64,000 nucleotides of DNA. Source: Acidobacteriota bacterium. Lineage in GTDB: Bacteria > Acidobacteriota > Vicinamibacteria > Vicinamibacterales > UBA823. The stretch is taken from positions 24,161 through 88,160 of the forward strand of contig PCAK01000043.1 in assembly GCA_002730525.1 (NCBI GenBank). Reading direction: 5' to 3'. The position numbers and the translations under genes are program-made. Positions within the stretch are counted from its first letter, which is position 1. Each line of letters opens with the position of its first letter. Of the stretch, positions 26,182-34,939 are shown one piece after another. The notes under the pieces are model-generated. The model was not told where the DNA came from and searched no databases. It saw nothing but the letters and a program-made list of their open reading frames with translations.

Positions 26182-28221
26182 TCAGACGCCGAAGCGTTCC
26201 GGATCCCAGGTCAGACCCAGCGCGCCGGGTGGCGCCATGTACCCAAGGAGGGCGGATGCAGCCACGACGGCCGGGCTCGCCAGGTAGCCCTCGCCTCCGA
26301 GCCCCATCCGGTTCTGCCAGTTCCGGTTGAAGGACGTGATCGCGCGCTGGCCGCGCTGCAACGCGTCGGGTCCCTGCCCGAAGCACGGACCGCACCACGA
26401 TTGTCGGATCTCTCCGCCGACGGCCCGGAAGATCTCCGCGACCGAATCGCCGCCGAGCCGCGGATCGGGCTGCTCGATCTGCCGCGCGATACCGCCCGAA
26501 CCGGGGAAGACGATGAGCGCGGTCGCGGCCCGCGCCGCACCTGACTCGCGGCCGGCGCGCAGCACCAGCGCCGCTGACAGCAGATCGTCGTAGCTGCCGT
26601 TCGTGCAGGAACCGATGAGCGCCTTGTCGAACACGATCCGCTCGCGTGCGACCTCATCGGCAGGAAACGCGTTCCCGGGACTGAAGGGCTTGGCGATCAT
26701 CGGCACGACGTCGGCCAGCGGCAACTCCTCGTCCACGTCATACACCGCGTCGGGGCCCGGCCGGAGGGCTGGATACGGCAGCGCGTGCACCCCCTTGGCG
26801 CGGTACCAGGCCTCCGTCACCGCATCCTGGGCAAAGACCCCGTTCATCGCCTCGCCCTCCGCCATCATGTTGGCGATGGTGTTGCGATACGCCATCGGCA
26901 GCCGGCCGTCGGCGTCGACGAACTCAACCGACATCCCCTCCGCCTGCTGCTGGCCCCAGCGGCGCAGCAGCTCGAGCACGATGTCCTTGCCACTCGTCCA
27001 CGGTTGCACGCGTCCGCTGAAAACGACGCGCCGCGAACGGGCCGGCGTGAAGTAGACGTAGCCGGTCGACCAGCCGAACCCCAGCGTCGTTGAACCGACG
27101 CCCACGCCGACCGCGCCGTAGGCACCGTAGGCCCGGCTGTGCGAGTCGGCGCCGGGGATGAACTGGCCGGGCAGGACCAGGCCTTGCTCCGGGAAATAGA
27201 GATGGAAGATGCCGTCCCCCGGTGTCGCGTAGTACGGCTTCTCGAGATCGTGCTGCCGCGCGAACTCCCTGCCGATCCCGGTCTGCCTATCGTCGATCGC
27301 CTGACCGGTGAAGACGAAGTGGTCGTTGGCGATGGCCGCTTGCCGCGGGAACAGGCGCTCGCCGCCGGTGATCTGGTTGAACGTATGGATCGCGAACGGC
27401 GCGGTGCCGTCCGACGCAGGCAGGAGGTCGGCATAGACCCTGAGGGTCCGGCCCGCTTCGACCGCCGCGGTCTTGTCGACCCGGTGCGCCCAGACGATCT
27501 GCTCGGTCGTGGTCATCCGCCGCGCCCGCTCGGCGTCGGGCCACTCGATCGCCGGCGCGGTCGCCGTGGCGGCTTCCAGTTCGCGGCGACCGACAGTGAA
27601 GATCCCGCCGCTCTGGCGGATCTCTTCTTCCTTCTCGGCCAGCGGTACCGGCGCGTACTGTTTCTGCTGGGTCTCGTTCGACAGCGCGCGGGTACGGGGA
27701 TCGAAGCTGAACTCGTCGTCTTCCCTCGCATCGTCGACCGCGTCGGGACTCTGAACAACGTGCAACCCCAGATTGAACGCGTTCCGCCGAAAGATGTCGC
27801 CCATGTTGCGGCCGCAGACGATCACCAGTTCGAGGCCGACCTCTTCCGCGACCGCCTTCAATCCGGCGGGGCTCATCTCACGCGACGATCCGATGGCAAA
27901 GCGGTCACCGGCGATGACGAACGTCTGGCCGGCATGCACCCGCGCGCGAAAGTCAGGCATCAGGTAGCGGAACGCGCCGGCCTTCCAGCGCTCGTCGAGC
28001 GTCTCGAGGCTCTCCGACACGCAGTCGGCCGCCGGCGTGATCTGATCGGTGTCGATCGCGGCGAGCTTCGTCCGGTCGCCGGTCCCGTCGTCGGGCGCCC
28101 AGAAGATCAACGCGCGGCCGCGGATCGGTCCGCCGAACGCATCCCGTCCGGCAGAGCCGTCGGGCAAGACGCTACCGGACGCCGTCGGGGTCTTCAGCCG
28201 GGCAGGCTGGATAGCATGCAT
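26182..28221 (-). CDS. Aconitase-family hydratase with swivel domain fused N-terminally (LeuD-LeuC order)
   Basis: A 679-residue [4Fe-4S] hydro-lyase of the aconitase / isopropylmalate isomerase superfamily. The swivel domain comes first (residues about 1-170, motif GSSREMSPAGL and FRRNAFNLGL). A linker follows, then the catalytic part. This has GADSHSRAYGA and the cluster cysteines in GSCTNGSYDD and SWCGPCFGQG. The usual order is catalytic then swivel; swivel-first is otherwise known from AcnB, but the HEAT-like domain of AcnB is absent here. The substrate is uncertain: aconitate, isopropylmalate, homoaconitate or methyl-branched analogues are all possible. It is divergent from the EamA gene. 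Confidence 0.85.
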   Translation of the reverse strand: MHAIQPARLKTPTASGSVLPDGSAGRDAFGGPIRGRALIFWAPDDGTGDRTKLAAIDTDQITPAADCVSESLETLDERWKAGAFRYLMPDFRARVHAGQTFVIAGDRFAIGSSREMSPAGLKAVAEEVGLELVIVCGRNMGDIFRRNAFNLGLHVVQSPDAVDDAREDDEFSFDPRTRALSNETQQKQYAPVPLAEKEEEIRQSGGIFTVGRRELEAATATAPAIEWPDAERARRMTTTEQIVWAHRVDKTAAVEAGRTLRVYADLLPASDGTAPFAIHTFNQITGGERLFPRQAAIANDHFVFTGQAIDDRQTGIGREFARQHDLEKPYYATPGDGIFHLYFPEQGLVLPGQFIPGADSHSRAYGAYGAVGVGVGSTTLGFGWSTGYVYFTPARSRRVVFSGRVQPWTSGKDIVLELLRRWGQQQAEGMSVEFVDADGRLPMAYRNTIANMMAEGEAMNGVFAQDAVTEAWYRAKGVHALPYPALRPGPDAVYDVDEELPLADVVPMIAKPFSPGNAFPADEVARERIVFDKALIGSCTNGSYDDLLSAALVLRAGRESGAARAATALIVFPGSGGIARQIEQPDPRLGGDSVAEIFRAVGGEIRQSWCGPCFGQGPDALQRGQRAITSFNRNWQNRMGLGGEGYLASPAVVAASALLGYMAPPGALGLTWDPERFGV

Positions 28222-28258
28222 CGTGTGATTATCTCAGACACCTGTAGAATCGCCGTTC

Positions 28259-29158
28259 ATGTCGTCGTCGACACGCGCGCTGGCCTACGTCGTCTGGATC
28301 GCGACCACCGTCGTCTGGGGCACCACCTGGGTCGTGATCCGGATCGGCCTCGAAGATCTCTCGCCGCTGGTGTTCTCGGCCAGCCGCGCCGCCCTGGGCG
28401 CCGTCGTCTTCCTGGCCATCGCGACGCTCACGGCCTGGGACCGCCGGCCCGGCGCTGCGGAGATCCGCTTCTGGGCTCTGGTCGGCGGACCGCAGCTCGG
28501 CCTGCCGTACGCGCTCATCTTCTGGGCGGAGCAGACGATTTCATCCGGCCTGACGGCGACGCTCTTCGCGACGTTCCCGGCATTCACGGCAGTGGCCGCG
28601 CACCTGCTCCTGGGCGATGAGCCGCTCTCCTGGCCCAAGCTGGGCGGCACCGTCCTGGCCTTCGTCGGCGTCGCCGTCCTGGTGGGCCCAGCGACCGGCC
28701 CGGGGCCGGTCCCCTTCGTGCCGATCGTGGCCGTCCTCGTCGCCGCGGCGTCGGGCGCCATGGCCGCCGTCATCGTCCGGCGGCACGGCCGTGACACGTC
28801 GACCCTTTGGCTCACGGCGATCCAGATCTCCGGCGCGGCGCTGTTCCTGATCATACTGGCTGCCATCTTCGAACCAAGGCCCAGGGTCGAGCTGACCGCA
28901 CGCGCCATCGCGAGCACGGCCTATCTGGGCATCGTCGTGACCGGCGGCTGCTACTGCGGGTTGTTCTGGCTACTGAAGCGGCTCGACGTCACGCTGGTCA
29001 GCATGAGCGTCGGCGGCGAGGCCACGGTCGCGGTCTTTCTCGGCGCGTGGATTCTGAACGAACCACTCGAACTCAGATCGCTGCTGGGGCTGTCGCTGGT
29101 CGTCGCGAGTGTGGCCGTCGTCAGCCTGCGCGCGAAGCCCGCCGCCGTCACCCCCTAG
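28259..29158 (+). CDS. EamA-family (DMT) transporter
   Basis: A 299-residue inner-membrane protein with ten hydrophobic helices in two EamA repeats. The first begins VWIATTVVWGTTWVVIRIGLE; the second is near residue 150. Such proteins export amino acids, nucleosides or other small metabolites; the substrate is not predictable. TAGAAT about 10 bp upstream of the start could be a -10 element, giving a nearly leaderless mRNA. The stop overlaps the convergent amidase stop by 4 bp. Confidence 0.9.
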   Translation: MSSSTRALAYVVWIATTVVWGTTWVVIRIGLEDLSPLVFSASRAALGAVVFLAIATLTAWDRRPGAAEIRFWALVGGPQLGLPYALIFWAEQTISSGLTATLFATFPAFTAVAAHLLLGDEPLSWPKLGGTVLAFVGVAVLVGPATGPGPVPFVPIVAVLVAAASGAMAAVIVRRHGRDTSTLWLTAIQISGAALFLIILAAIFEPRPRVELTARAIASTAYLGIVVTGGCYCGLFWLLKRLDVTLVSMSVGGEATVAVFLGAWILNEPLELRSLLGLSLVVASVAVVSLRAKPAAVTP

Positions 29159-30726
29159 TTCGAACTTGGCGTCGCCAGCGGCGGCGTGGTCGCCGGCGCA
29201 CGTCGATGCCAGGTGCCCTGCTCGAAGGCGTAGGCCAGCTCTATCAGACGGGGCTCCGTCCACGGGCGCCCCAGCATCTCCAACCCGATCGGCATGCCGT
29301 CGGCGGTGAACCCGGCCGGGACGGTGATCGCCGGCAAACCCGACTGCGCGCTCAATCGACAGTTGTCACCGCCCTGCCGCTCGCCGACCGGCGCCGCCTG
29401 CTGCCGCATCGTCGGGTAGATCAGCGCGTCGATCTCCAGCACATCGAGCACCTCGACCACGGCGTTGCTGAGCACGGTGCGGCGGGCGATCGCCTCTCGA
29501 TACTCGTCGGTATCCAGCGATTCCACGGAGTTCGAGTTCTCGAGCCGCTCGCGCGTGTCCGGCAGGTGCAGGCCCTCGGCAATGATCTGAGCGAGCGAGC
29601 TGACCGGCGCGCCTGGCGTCGCCGCGAGGTATGCATCGAGATCGAACTTGAACTCGTGGCTGAGGACGACGTACGTATCCAACAGGTAGGCCAGACCCTC
29701 GATCTCCGCCGCGACCACCTCTGCGCCGAGGCGTTCCAGGTCGGCGACGGCCGCGTCCATCAACTCGCCGGCCGGGTCATCCGCCGGGTCCTGCCGCACC
29801 AGGTAGCTCAGCAGGCCGAGGCGCGCGCCTCGCAGGCCGTCGGCGTCGAGCGACGTGGCGTAGGTCTCGGGAATGTGGCGGCCGGCGTCGAGCGTCACCG
29901 GATCGTCCGGATCGGTACCAACGGTTCCGTCGAGGAGCACCACCAGGTCGGTTACGCTGCGGGCAAGCGGGCCGGCGATGTCCTGGGTGTGCGAGATCGG
30001 CACGACGCCGTCGCGACTCGACAGCCCTTCGGTGCCGCGCAACCCCACCAGACTGTTGTGCGCCGACGGGATGCGAATCGAACCGCACGTGTCGCTGCCC
30101 ATCCCCGCCGCGGCGAAGCTGGCCGCCACGCCCGCGGCCGTGCCGCCACTCGAGCCGCCGGGGTTTCGCAACGGATCGTACGGGTTCAGGGTCTGACCGC
30201 CGATCGAACTGATCGTCGTGATCCCGCGCGCGAACTCGTGGAGGTTCGTCTTGCCGAGCAGGACGGCACCCGCTTCACGCAGCCGTCGGACCTGGTACGC
30301 ATCGTCGGGCGGCAGCAAGCCGGCCATAGCGATCGACCCGTTCGTCGTCGGCAGGCCGACCATGTCGTAGTTGTCCTTGATCAGCAATGGGATCCCGTGC
30401 AGCGGTCCGCGGGCACCTGACTCGCGCCGCTCGACGTCGAGGGCCCGCGCTGTCTCGGCTGCATCCGGGTTCAAGGCGATGATCGTGTTGAGGGCCGGAC
30501 CGGCTTCATCGTAGGCCTCGATCCTCGCCAGATAGCGCTCGACGAGCTGCTCCGACGTCACGACGCCAGCCTCCATCGCCGCCTGGAGATCGGCGATCGA
30601 CGCTTCGGCGACCTCGAACGGATCGGGCGGCGGCGCCCCGCCGCACCCGGCGACGCCCAGCAGCAGGAACCCGGCCGTGAACCGCAGCGAGGATAGCGAC
30701 CCGATTGCCGTAAGCGATGTCGGCAT
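29155..30726 (-). CDS. Amidase signature family lipoprotein
   Basis: A 523-residue amidase acting outside the cytoplasm. The signal ends LLGVAGC, a good lipobox. The Ser-cisSer-Lys triad is visible: Lys in IPLLIKDNYD, the Gly-rich GGSSGGTAAGVAASFA region, and the nucleophile Ser in SDTCGSIRIPSA. The C-terminal IGLEMLGRPWTEP is typical. I chose ATG 30726, with AAGGA 10 nt upstream, because the lipoprotein signal follows directly. It probably hydrolyses amides from peptides or xenobiotics; this is not specific. Confidence 0.92.
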   Translation of the reverse strand: MPTSLTAIGSLSSLRFTAGFLLLGVAGCGGAPPPDPFEVAEASIADLQAAMEAGVVTSEQLVERYLARIEAYDEAGPALNTIIALNPDAAETARALDVERRESGARGPLHGIPLLIKDNYDMVGLPTTNGSIAMAGLLPPDDAYQVRRLREAGAVLLGKTNLHEFARGITTISSIGGQTLNPYDPLRNPGGSSGGTAAGVAASFAAAGMGSDTCGSIRIPSAHNSLVGLRGTEGLSSRDGVVPISHTQDIAGPLARSVTDLVVLLDGTVGTDPDDPVTLDAGRHIPETYATSLDADGLRGARLGLLSYLVRQDPADDPAGELMDAAVADLERLGAEVVAAEIEGLAYLLDTYVVLSHEFKFDLDAYLAATPGAPVSSLAQIIAEGLHLPDTRERLENSNSVESLDTDEYREAIARRTVLSNAVVEVLDVLEIDALIYPTMRQQAAPVGERQGGDNCRLSAQSGLPAITVPAGFTADGMPIGLEMLGRPWTEPRLIELAYAFEQGTWHRRAPATTPPLATPSSN

Positions 30727-30792
30727 GGGAGAATCGTCCTTGGTTTCGAACGCGCATCCTAGCATGTCCGAGGCGCCCGAGTCAGAACTGCC

Positions 30793-31020
30793 ATGTCACC
30801 CGACCTGCCAACCCTCAAACAGTTCGTTAGCTCGATTCCCCGCCTGTCGCTCGGCAGCTTTCCGACGCTGCTGGTCAGGCTCGGCCGCCTGAGCGACCAC
30901 CTCGGGATCGACCTCTGGTCGCGCGCCAGCGCGGTGGGCGCTTCGACTTCGACCGCGTCGTCCTGGCGATCGGCACCGGATCGACGACAACGGGCGGGTT
31001 GTCGATGACGTCGGTGGCGG
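30793..31020 (+). pseudogene. Decayed D-cysteine desulfhydrase / ACC deaminase-family gene
   Basis: The first 42 codons from 30793 (FVSSIPRLSLGSFPTLL, then RLSDHLGIDLW) match the N-terminus of this PLP family (consensus PRxxLxxFPTPLxxLxRLSxxLG). The frame then breaks. In another frame at about 30945-31010 the residues FDRVVLAIGTGSTTTGGL match the mid-protein phosphate-binding loop. The region with the PLP Lys is gone, so an internal deletion with frameshift and loss of the 3' end has destroyed the gene. Confidence 0.6.
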
Positions 31021-31060
31021 AACAGCAGTGTGTCCCACCACAGGCGTAGCGGCACCGCGC

Positions 31061-31066
31061 TATACT
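31061..31066 (+). promoter_or_regulatory. -10 element for the M28 peptidase gene
   Basis: TATACT lies 22 bp before the ATG at 31088, followed by a good TTGGAGG ribosome site. It is the same hexamer and spacing style as upstream of the AGCS gene. No convincing -35 element was seen. Confidence 0.45.
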
Positions 31067-31087
31067 CCTCTCCTTGGAGGACTCACG

Positions 31088-32725
31088 ATGAAGCGGACGG
31101 TCCTACTGCTCGCGCTCCTGTCGACGGCGGCCCTGACGGCGCAAGAACGAGCCCCTGAGAACGACTCGATCAGGCAGTCGGACCTGCGCGCCGATCTGTT
31201 CTTCCTGGCGTCCGACACGATGCAAGGACGGTTGCCCGACACGCCCGAAAACCGCCTGGCCGCGGAGTTCATCAAGTCGCGGTTCGAGCGGATGGGGCTG
31301 ACGCCGGCCGGCCGGGACGGCTCGTACTACCACGAGTACAACTTGATGACCGCGTCGCTCGCCGAGGGCAACGAGCTGCTCATCGCGTCGGGCACAGGCG
31401 AATCACAGCGGAGCCTCCGACTCCGACAGGACTACTATCCGCTGAACTTCAGTGCCAGCGGGCGCGCCCAAGGTGACGTCGTCTTCGCCGGCTTCGGGAT
31501 CGTCTCGGCCGATCGCGGCCACGACGACTACAGCGGCGGTTCGGTCGAGGGGAAAATCGTCGTCGTCCTCAATCACGAACCAGGGGAACGCGATCCGGAG
31601 AGCGTGTTCGACGGTCTCGTCACCTCCGAAGCGTCCCGCGCGGTGCGCAAGGCGGTCTACGCCCAGGAACGTGGCGCGGCCGGGCTGCTCATCGTCACCG
31701 ACGCCCACAATCATCCCAGCCCGGCCAACTTCCAGGCCCAGGCCCGGGGCACCTGGCCGGCCGAGCCGCGCCGCGTGCCGCGCTACACACTCTCGGCCTG
31801 GATGGAACAGGTCAGGATCCCCGTGGCGCAGGTCTCGCCGGCCGTGGCCGAAGCTCTCGTCGGCGGCTCGGGCTACACGCTCGACGGGCTGGGCACGATG
31901 GCGGAAGTCGACGGCGGCGTCGCGCCGATTCCCCTGGTCGGTCCCCGCATCGAACTGGGCGCCGCGGTCGACCGTCGAGTCGTGCCAGACCGAAACGTCG
32001 TCGGCATGATCGAGGGCTCGGACCCGGAACTTGCCGACGAGGTCATCATCATCTGCGCGCACTACGATCACGACGGCGCCGACGGTGTCCGCGTCTTTGC
32101 CGGTGCCGATGACGACGGCTCGGGAACCGTCGCGCTATTGGAAATCGCCGAGGCCTACGCCCGGGCGGCCGCGAACGGACAGCGCCCCCGCCGATCGGTG
32201 CTCTTCGCGGCGTGGAACTCAGAGGAACGTGGGCTGCTCGGTGCCTGGGCCTACACCGAGGACCCGATCGTGCCGCTCGACCGGACCGTGGCTGTCCTGA
32301 ACATGGACATGGTCGGCCGAAACGAGGAGGTTCCCGTGGGCGGCGGACGCCGGTTCCGCGGGCTGGAGATCCAGACCGCCGAGTCGAACAACAACTCGAT
32401 CAACATCATGGGCTACTCCTACAGCCCGGACCTGCGGAACGAGGTCGAGGAGGCGAACGAGCCGTACGGCCTGCGCCTGAAGATGGACTACGACAACAAC
32501 CTGTCGAACCTGCTACGGCGGAGCGACCAGTGGCCGTTCCTGCAGAACCGGGTGCCGGCGCTGTTCTTCCACACCGGGCTCCATCCCGACTACCACACGA
32601 CCTACGACCGACCGGAAAAGATCAACTATCCGAAGCTCGAAACGATCGCCCGGCTGGTGCATCAGGTCAGTTGGAACCTGGCCGAAAGTTCGGTCCGGCC
32701 ACGCTACGCTCCGGTCAGCCGGTGA
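31088..32725 (+). CDS. M28-family zinc aminopeptidase with PA domain, exported
   Basis: A 545-residue secreted peptidase. The signal peptide is TVLLLALLSTAALTAQ. A protease-associated insert spans roughly residues 130-240. The M28 metal ligands follow: His and Asp in ICAHYDHDGAD, the bridging Asp in FAGADDDGSGT, catalytic Glu-Glu in AWNSEERGLLG, Asp in NMDMVGR and the final His in HPDYHTTYD. Likely role is periplasmic or extracellular peptide trimming for nutrition. The start is fixed by the signal peptide and the SD site. Confidence 0.93.
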   Translation: MKRTVLLLALLSTAALTAQERAPENDSIRQSDLRADLFFLASDTMQGRLPDTPENRLAAEFIKSRFERMGLTPAGRDGSYYHEYNLMTASLAEGNELLIASGTGESQRSLRLRQDYYPLNFSASGRAQGDVVFAGFGIVSADRGHDDYSGGSVEGKIVVVLNHEPGERDPESVFDGLVTSEASRAVRKAVYAQERGAAGLLIVTDAHNHPSPANFQAQARGTWPAEPRRVPRYTLSAWMEQVRIPVAQVSPAVAEALVGGSGYTLDGLGTMAEVDGGVAPIPLVGPRIELGAAVDRRVVPDRNVVGMIEGSDPELADEVIIICAHYDHDGADGVRVFAGADDDGSGTVALLEIAEAYARAAANGQRPRRSVLFAAWNSEERGLLGAWAYTEDPIVPLDRTVAVLNMDMVGRNEEVPVGGGRRFRGLEIQTAESNNNSINIMGYSYSPDLRNEVEEANEPYGLRLKMDYDNNLSNLLRRSDQWPFLQNRVPALFFHTGLHPDYHTTYDRPEKINYPKLETIARLVHQVSWNLAESSVRPRYAPVSR

Positions 32726-32794
32726 ACCGATGACCCACCGATCCCGGCCAGGCGGACCTTTCACACAACCGCCTACCCGGTGTTGTAACGATCG

Positions 32795-34243
32795 ATGAAC
32801 CAACGCGACGACTTCGCCAACCTCGAATACTCCGTCGAGGAAATGCGCCAGATGGGCGACGAGGTGCTGGCCCGCGCCATCGAGCACATCGCGACGCTGG
32901 CGTCACAGCCGGCCTGCGGCGACCTCGTCGGCGACGACTACTGCCGGACACTCCGCGAGCCCGCGCCCGAGGACGGCACCGCGCTCGACCCATTGCTCGA
33001 TCGACTGTTCGACGACTGGATCCCGAAGTCGTTCACGACAGCGGGATCGGGCTACCTCGCCTACATCCCGGGCGGCGGCGTCTATCCGGCAGCCCTGGCC
33101 GACTTCATCCAGAACACGACAAACCGATTCACCGGCATCTGGCGCTGCGCGCCGGCGTTGGTCCAACTCGAGGCGAACGCGCTCGACTGGATCCGCGACT
33201 GGATGACGTTCCCCGCGACGACGCGCGGCCTGTTCACCGTCGGCGGTTCGATGGCGACGTTCAACGCCATCCTCTGCGCGCGCGAGCGGCATCTGGGCGC
33301 CGACATCCGACCCGGCGTCGTGTACGCGTCGGCCCAGGCCCACCACTCGGTCGCCAAGTCGGCGAAGCTGGCGGGGATCATGCAAGACCGCGTGCGCCAG
33401 ATCGACGTCGACGATCAGTTTCGGATGCGCATCGATGCGCTCGAAGCCGCAATCAACGCCGACCGCCGCGCCGGCCTGAAGCCGTTTCTCGTCGTCTCGT
33501 CCGCGGGCACGACGAACACCGGCGCCGTCGACCCGTTCGACACGATTGCGGACCTCTGCACCGACGGACAGCTCTGGCACCACGCCGACGGCGCCTACGG
33601 CGGCTTCTTCTATATGTGCCCGGAACTCCGGCCGTTGATGCGGGGGATGGACCGGGCCGACTCTCTGACGCTCGATCCGCACAAGGGCCTGTTCCTGCCC
33701 TACGGCACCGGCGCGCTGCTGGTCCGCGATGGCGCCGTACTGCACGACGCCCACGCGGCAACCGGCGAGTACATGCCGGCGATGCCTGACGACTGCTACG
33801 ACCCGAGCCAGCACGGCCCGGACCTCTCGCGCGGCTTCCCGGGCCTTCGGGTCTGGCTGACGGTGAAGCTGTACGGCGCGGCCAAGCTTCGCGCGGCGGT
33901 CGCCGAGAAGCGTGCGCTGGCCGTGGCCGCGGCGGAGGCGATCGAGCAGCTGCCGGGCGTCGTCATGGACGCGCCGCCGCAGCTCTCACTCTTCGGGTTC
34001 CACATCGAATGGCCCGGTTCGACGGTCGAGGAGCAGAACGTGGCCACGACCGAACTCATGAACCGTGTCACGGCCAGGGGCAGGGTGATGTTGACCGGCT
34101 GCACGACCGGCGGCCGCTTCCTCGCGCGCGTCTGCGTCCTGAGCTTCCGGACGCGGCAGGCCGACATCGACACCTGCGTCGAGCATGTTGCCGAGGAAGC
34201 CGCGAAGGTGCTGGCGGCCCAGGGAGCAGGGGCCACGAACTGA
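32795..34243 (+). CDS. Pyridoxal-dependent amino-acid decarboxylase (group II)
   Basis: A 482-residue cytoplasmic PLP enzyme of the aromatic-L-amino-acid/glutamate decarboxylase family. The PLP Lys is in SLTLDPHKGLFLPYG; the cofactor Asp and His are in LWHHADGAYGGF. The SGYLAYIPGGGVYPAALADF N-terminal region is typical of bacterial AADC-like enzymes. The substrate is likely an aromatic or related amino acid but is unproven. The 3' end carries a strong inverted repeat and is overlapped by the antisense tail of the DUF3052 frame. Confidence 0.92.
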   Translation: MNQRDDFANLEYSVEEMRQMGDEVLARAIEHIATLASQPACGDLVGDDYCRTLREPAPEDGTALDPLLDRLFDDWIPKSFTTAGSGYLAYIPGGGVYPAALADFIQNTTNRFTGIWRCAPALVQLEANALDWIRDWMTFPATTRGLFTVGGSMATFNAILCARERHLGADIRPGVVYASAQAHHSVAKSAKLAGIMQDRVRQIDVDDQFRMRIDALEAAINADRRAGLKPFLVVSSAGTTNTGAVDPFDTIADLCTDGQLWHHADGAYGGFFYMCPELRPLMRGMDRADSLTLDPHKGLFLPYGTGALLVRDGAVLHDAHAATGEYMPAMPDDCYDPSQHGPDLSRGFPGLRVWLTVKLYGAAKLRAAVAEKRALAVAAAEAIEQLPGVVMDAPPQLSLFGFHIEWPGSTVEEQNVATTELMNRVTARGRVMLTGCTTGGRFLARVCVLSFRTRQADIDTCVEHVAEEAAKVLAAQGAGATN

Positions 34244-34939
34244 CGCTGCCCGGCCCTGCTCCCTCTCCTTCGGACATCCTTCAAACAAGGTCTTCGCCTG
34301 GCAGCTCGGCCAGGCGATCCAGAGGCCGCCGCCCTCGGCGAACTTCCCCATCCGGCTGACCTCCCGCCGCAGGACCGATCGACGCCTGACGAACCAGAGC
34401 GTGACGTCCCGCTGTGCGCGGGAACCGACGACACGCGCGCCGTCCGGCAGCTTCCCTAGCGTCGCCGCGAATCCCTTCGGCGCGCCGACCAGCGCGACGC
34501 GTCCGTCGGCCTTGATCCCCAGCTTCTTCGGCAGCGGCGTCCCGGCGTAGCCGGCCATCGCCGACGACGGCACAACGGGATCGGCCGGTGGGTGGGCGAT
34601 TGCCCAACGGGTCGCGCCGCGGACGCTGCGCCAGGGAGTGAACGTCGCGTCGGGCAGCGCCTGGCGGACGCGCGCGACCTTCTCTGGTTCACCATCCACG
34701 AAGACGATCGCCACGCCGCGGGTCGACGCGGCTTGCCGGACGGCAAGGCCGAGGTCCCAGCCCTGCATCGGCTGACGTGTGAGATCGATGACTATCGCGT
34801 CGGGTTGACGCCGGCGCAGCGCCGTGAGCGATGCCGCGTCGAACGCCGCGGCGTCGACCGTGTGGCCGGCGCGTCGGAGGAAGGCGGCCCGGGGTCGCGC
34901 GTCAGCGGGCGCCCAGTGGATCAGTCGCAGGCGCGCCAT
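33986..34939 (-). CDS. Receiver-like/DUF3052 protein with lost C-terminus and read-through tail
   Basis: The ORF has 317 codons from ATG 34939 (GAGGAG site). Residues 1-118 resemble a response-regulator receiver fold (AIVIDLTRQPMQGWDLG). From residue 129 there is a DUF3052 domain (GYAGTPLPKKLGIK, then VALVGAPKGFAA). It breaks off after GGGLWIAWP at residue 211. The family normally continues for roughly 45 more residues. Here the frame runs instead through the repeat at 34251-34290 and 258 bases antisense to the decarboxylase. The gene is therefore probably truncated; residues beyond 211 are not genuine domain sequence. Confidence 0.6.
   Translation of the reverse strand: MARLRLIHWAPADARPRAAFLRRAGHTVDAAAFDAASLTALRRRQPDAIVIDLTRQPMQGWDLGLAVRQAASTRGVAIVFVDGEPEKVARVRQALPDATFTPWRSVRGATRWAIAHPPADPVVPSSAMAGYAGTPLPKKLGIKADGRVALVGAPKGFAATLGKLPDGARVVGSRAQRDVTLWFVRRRSVLRREVSRMGKFAEGGGLWIAWPSCQAKTLFEGCPKEREQGRAASVRGPCSLGRQHLRGFLGNMLDAGVDVGLPRPEAQDADAREEAAAGRAAGQHHPAPGRDTVHEFGRGHVLLLDRRTGPFDVEPEE
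34222..34263. terminator. Strong inverted repeat over the decarboxylase stop codon
   Basis: GGGAGCAGG-GGCC (34222-34234) and GGCCCTGCTCCC (34252-34263) form 12-bp arms with one bulged G, spaced 17 nt apart, around the TGA at 34241. It lies between convergent genes and is a likely bidirectional terminator. The right arm contains the same 13-mer found at 1121-1133. Confidence 0.55.

Noticed and set aside
27139..28620. 493-codon frame opposite the aconitase-family gene running into EamA
   Set aside because: Composition is that of an antisense shadow and it crosses the start of a real gene on the same strand in another frame.
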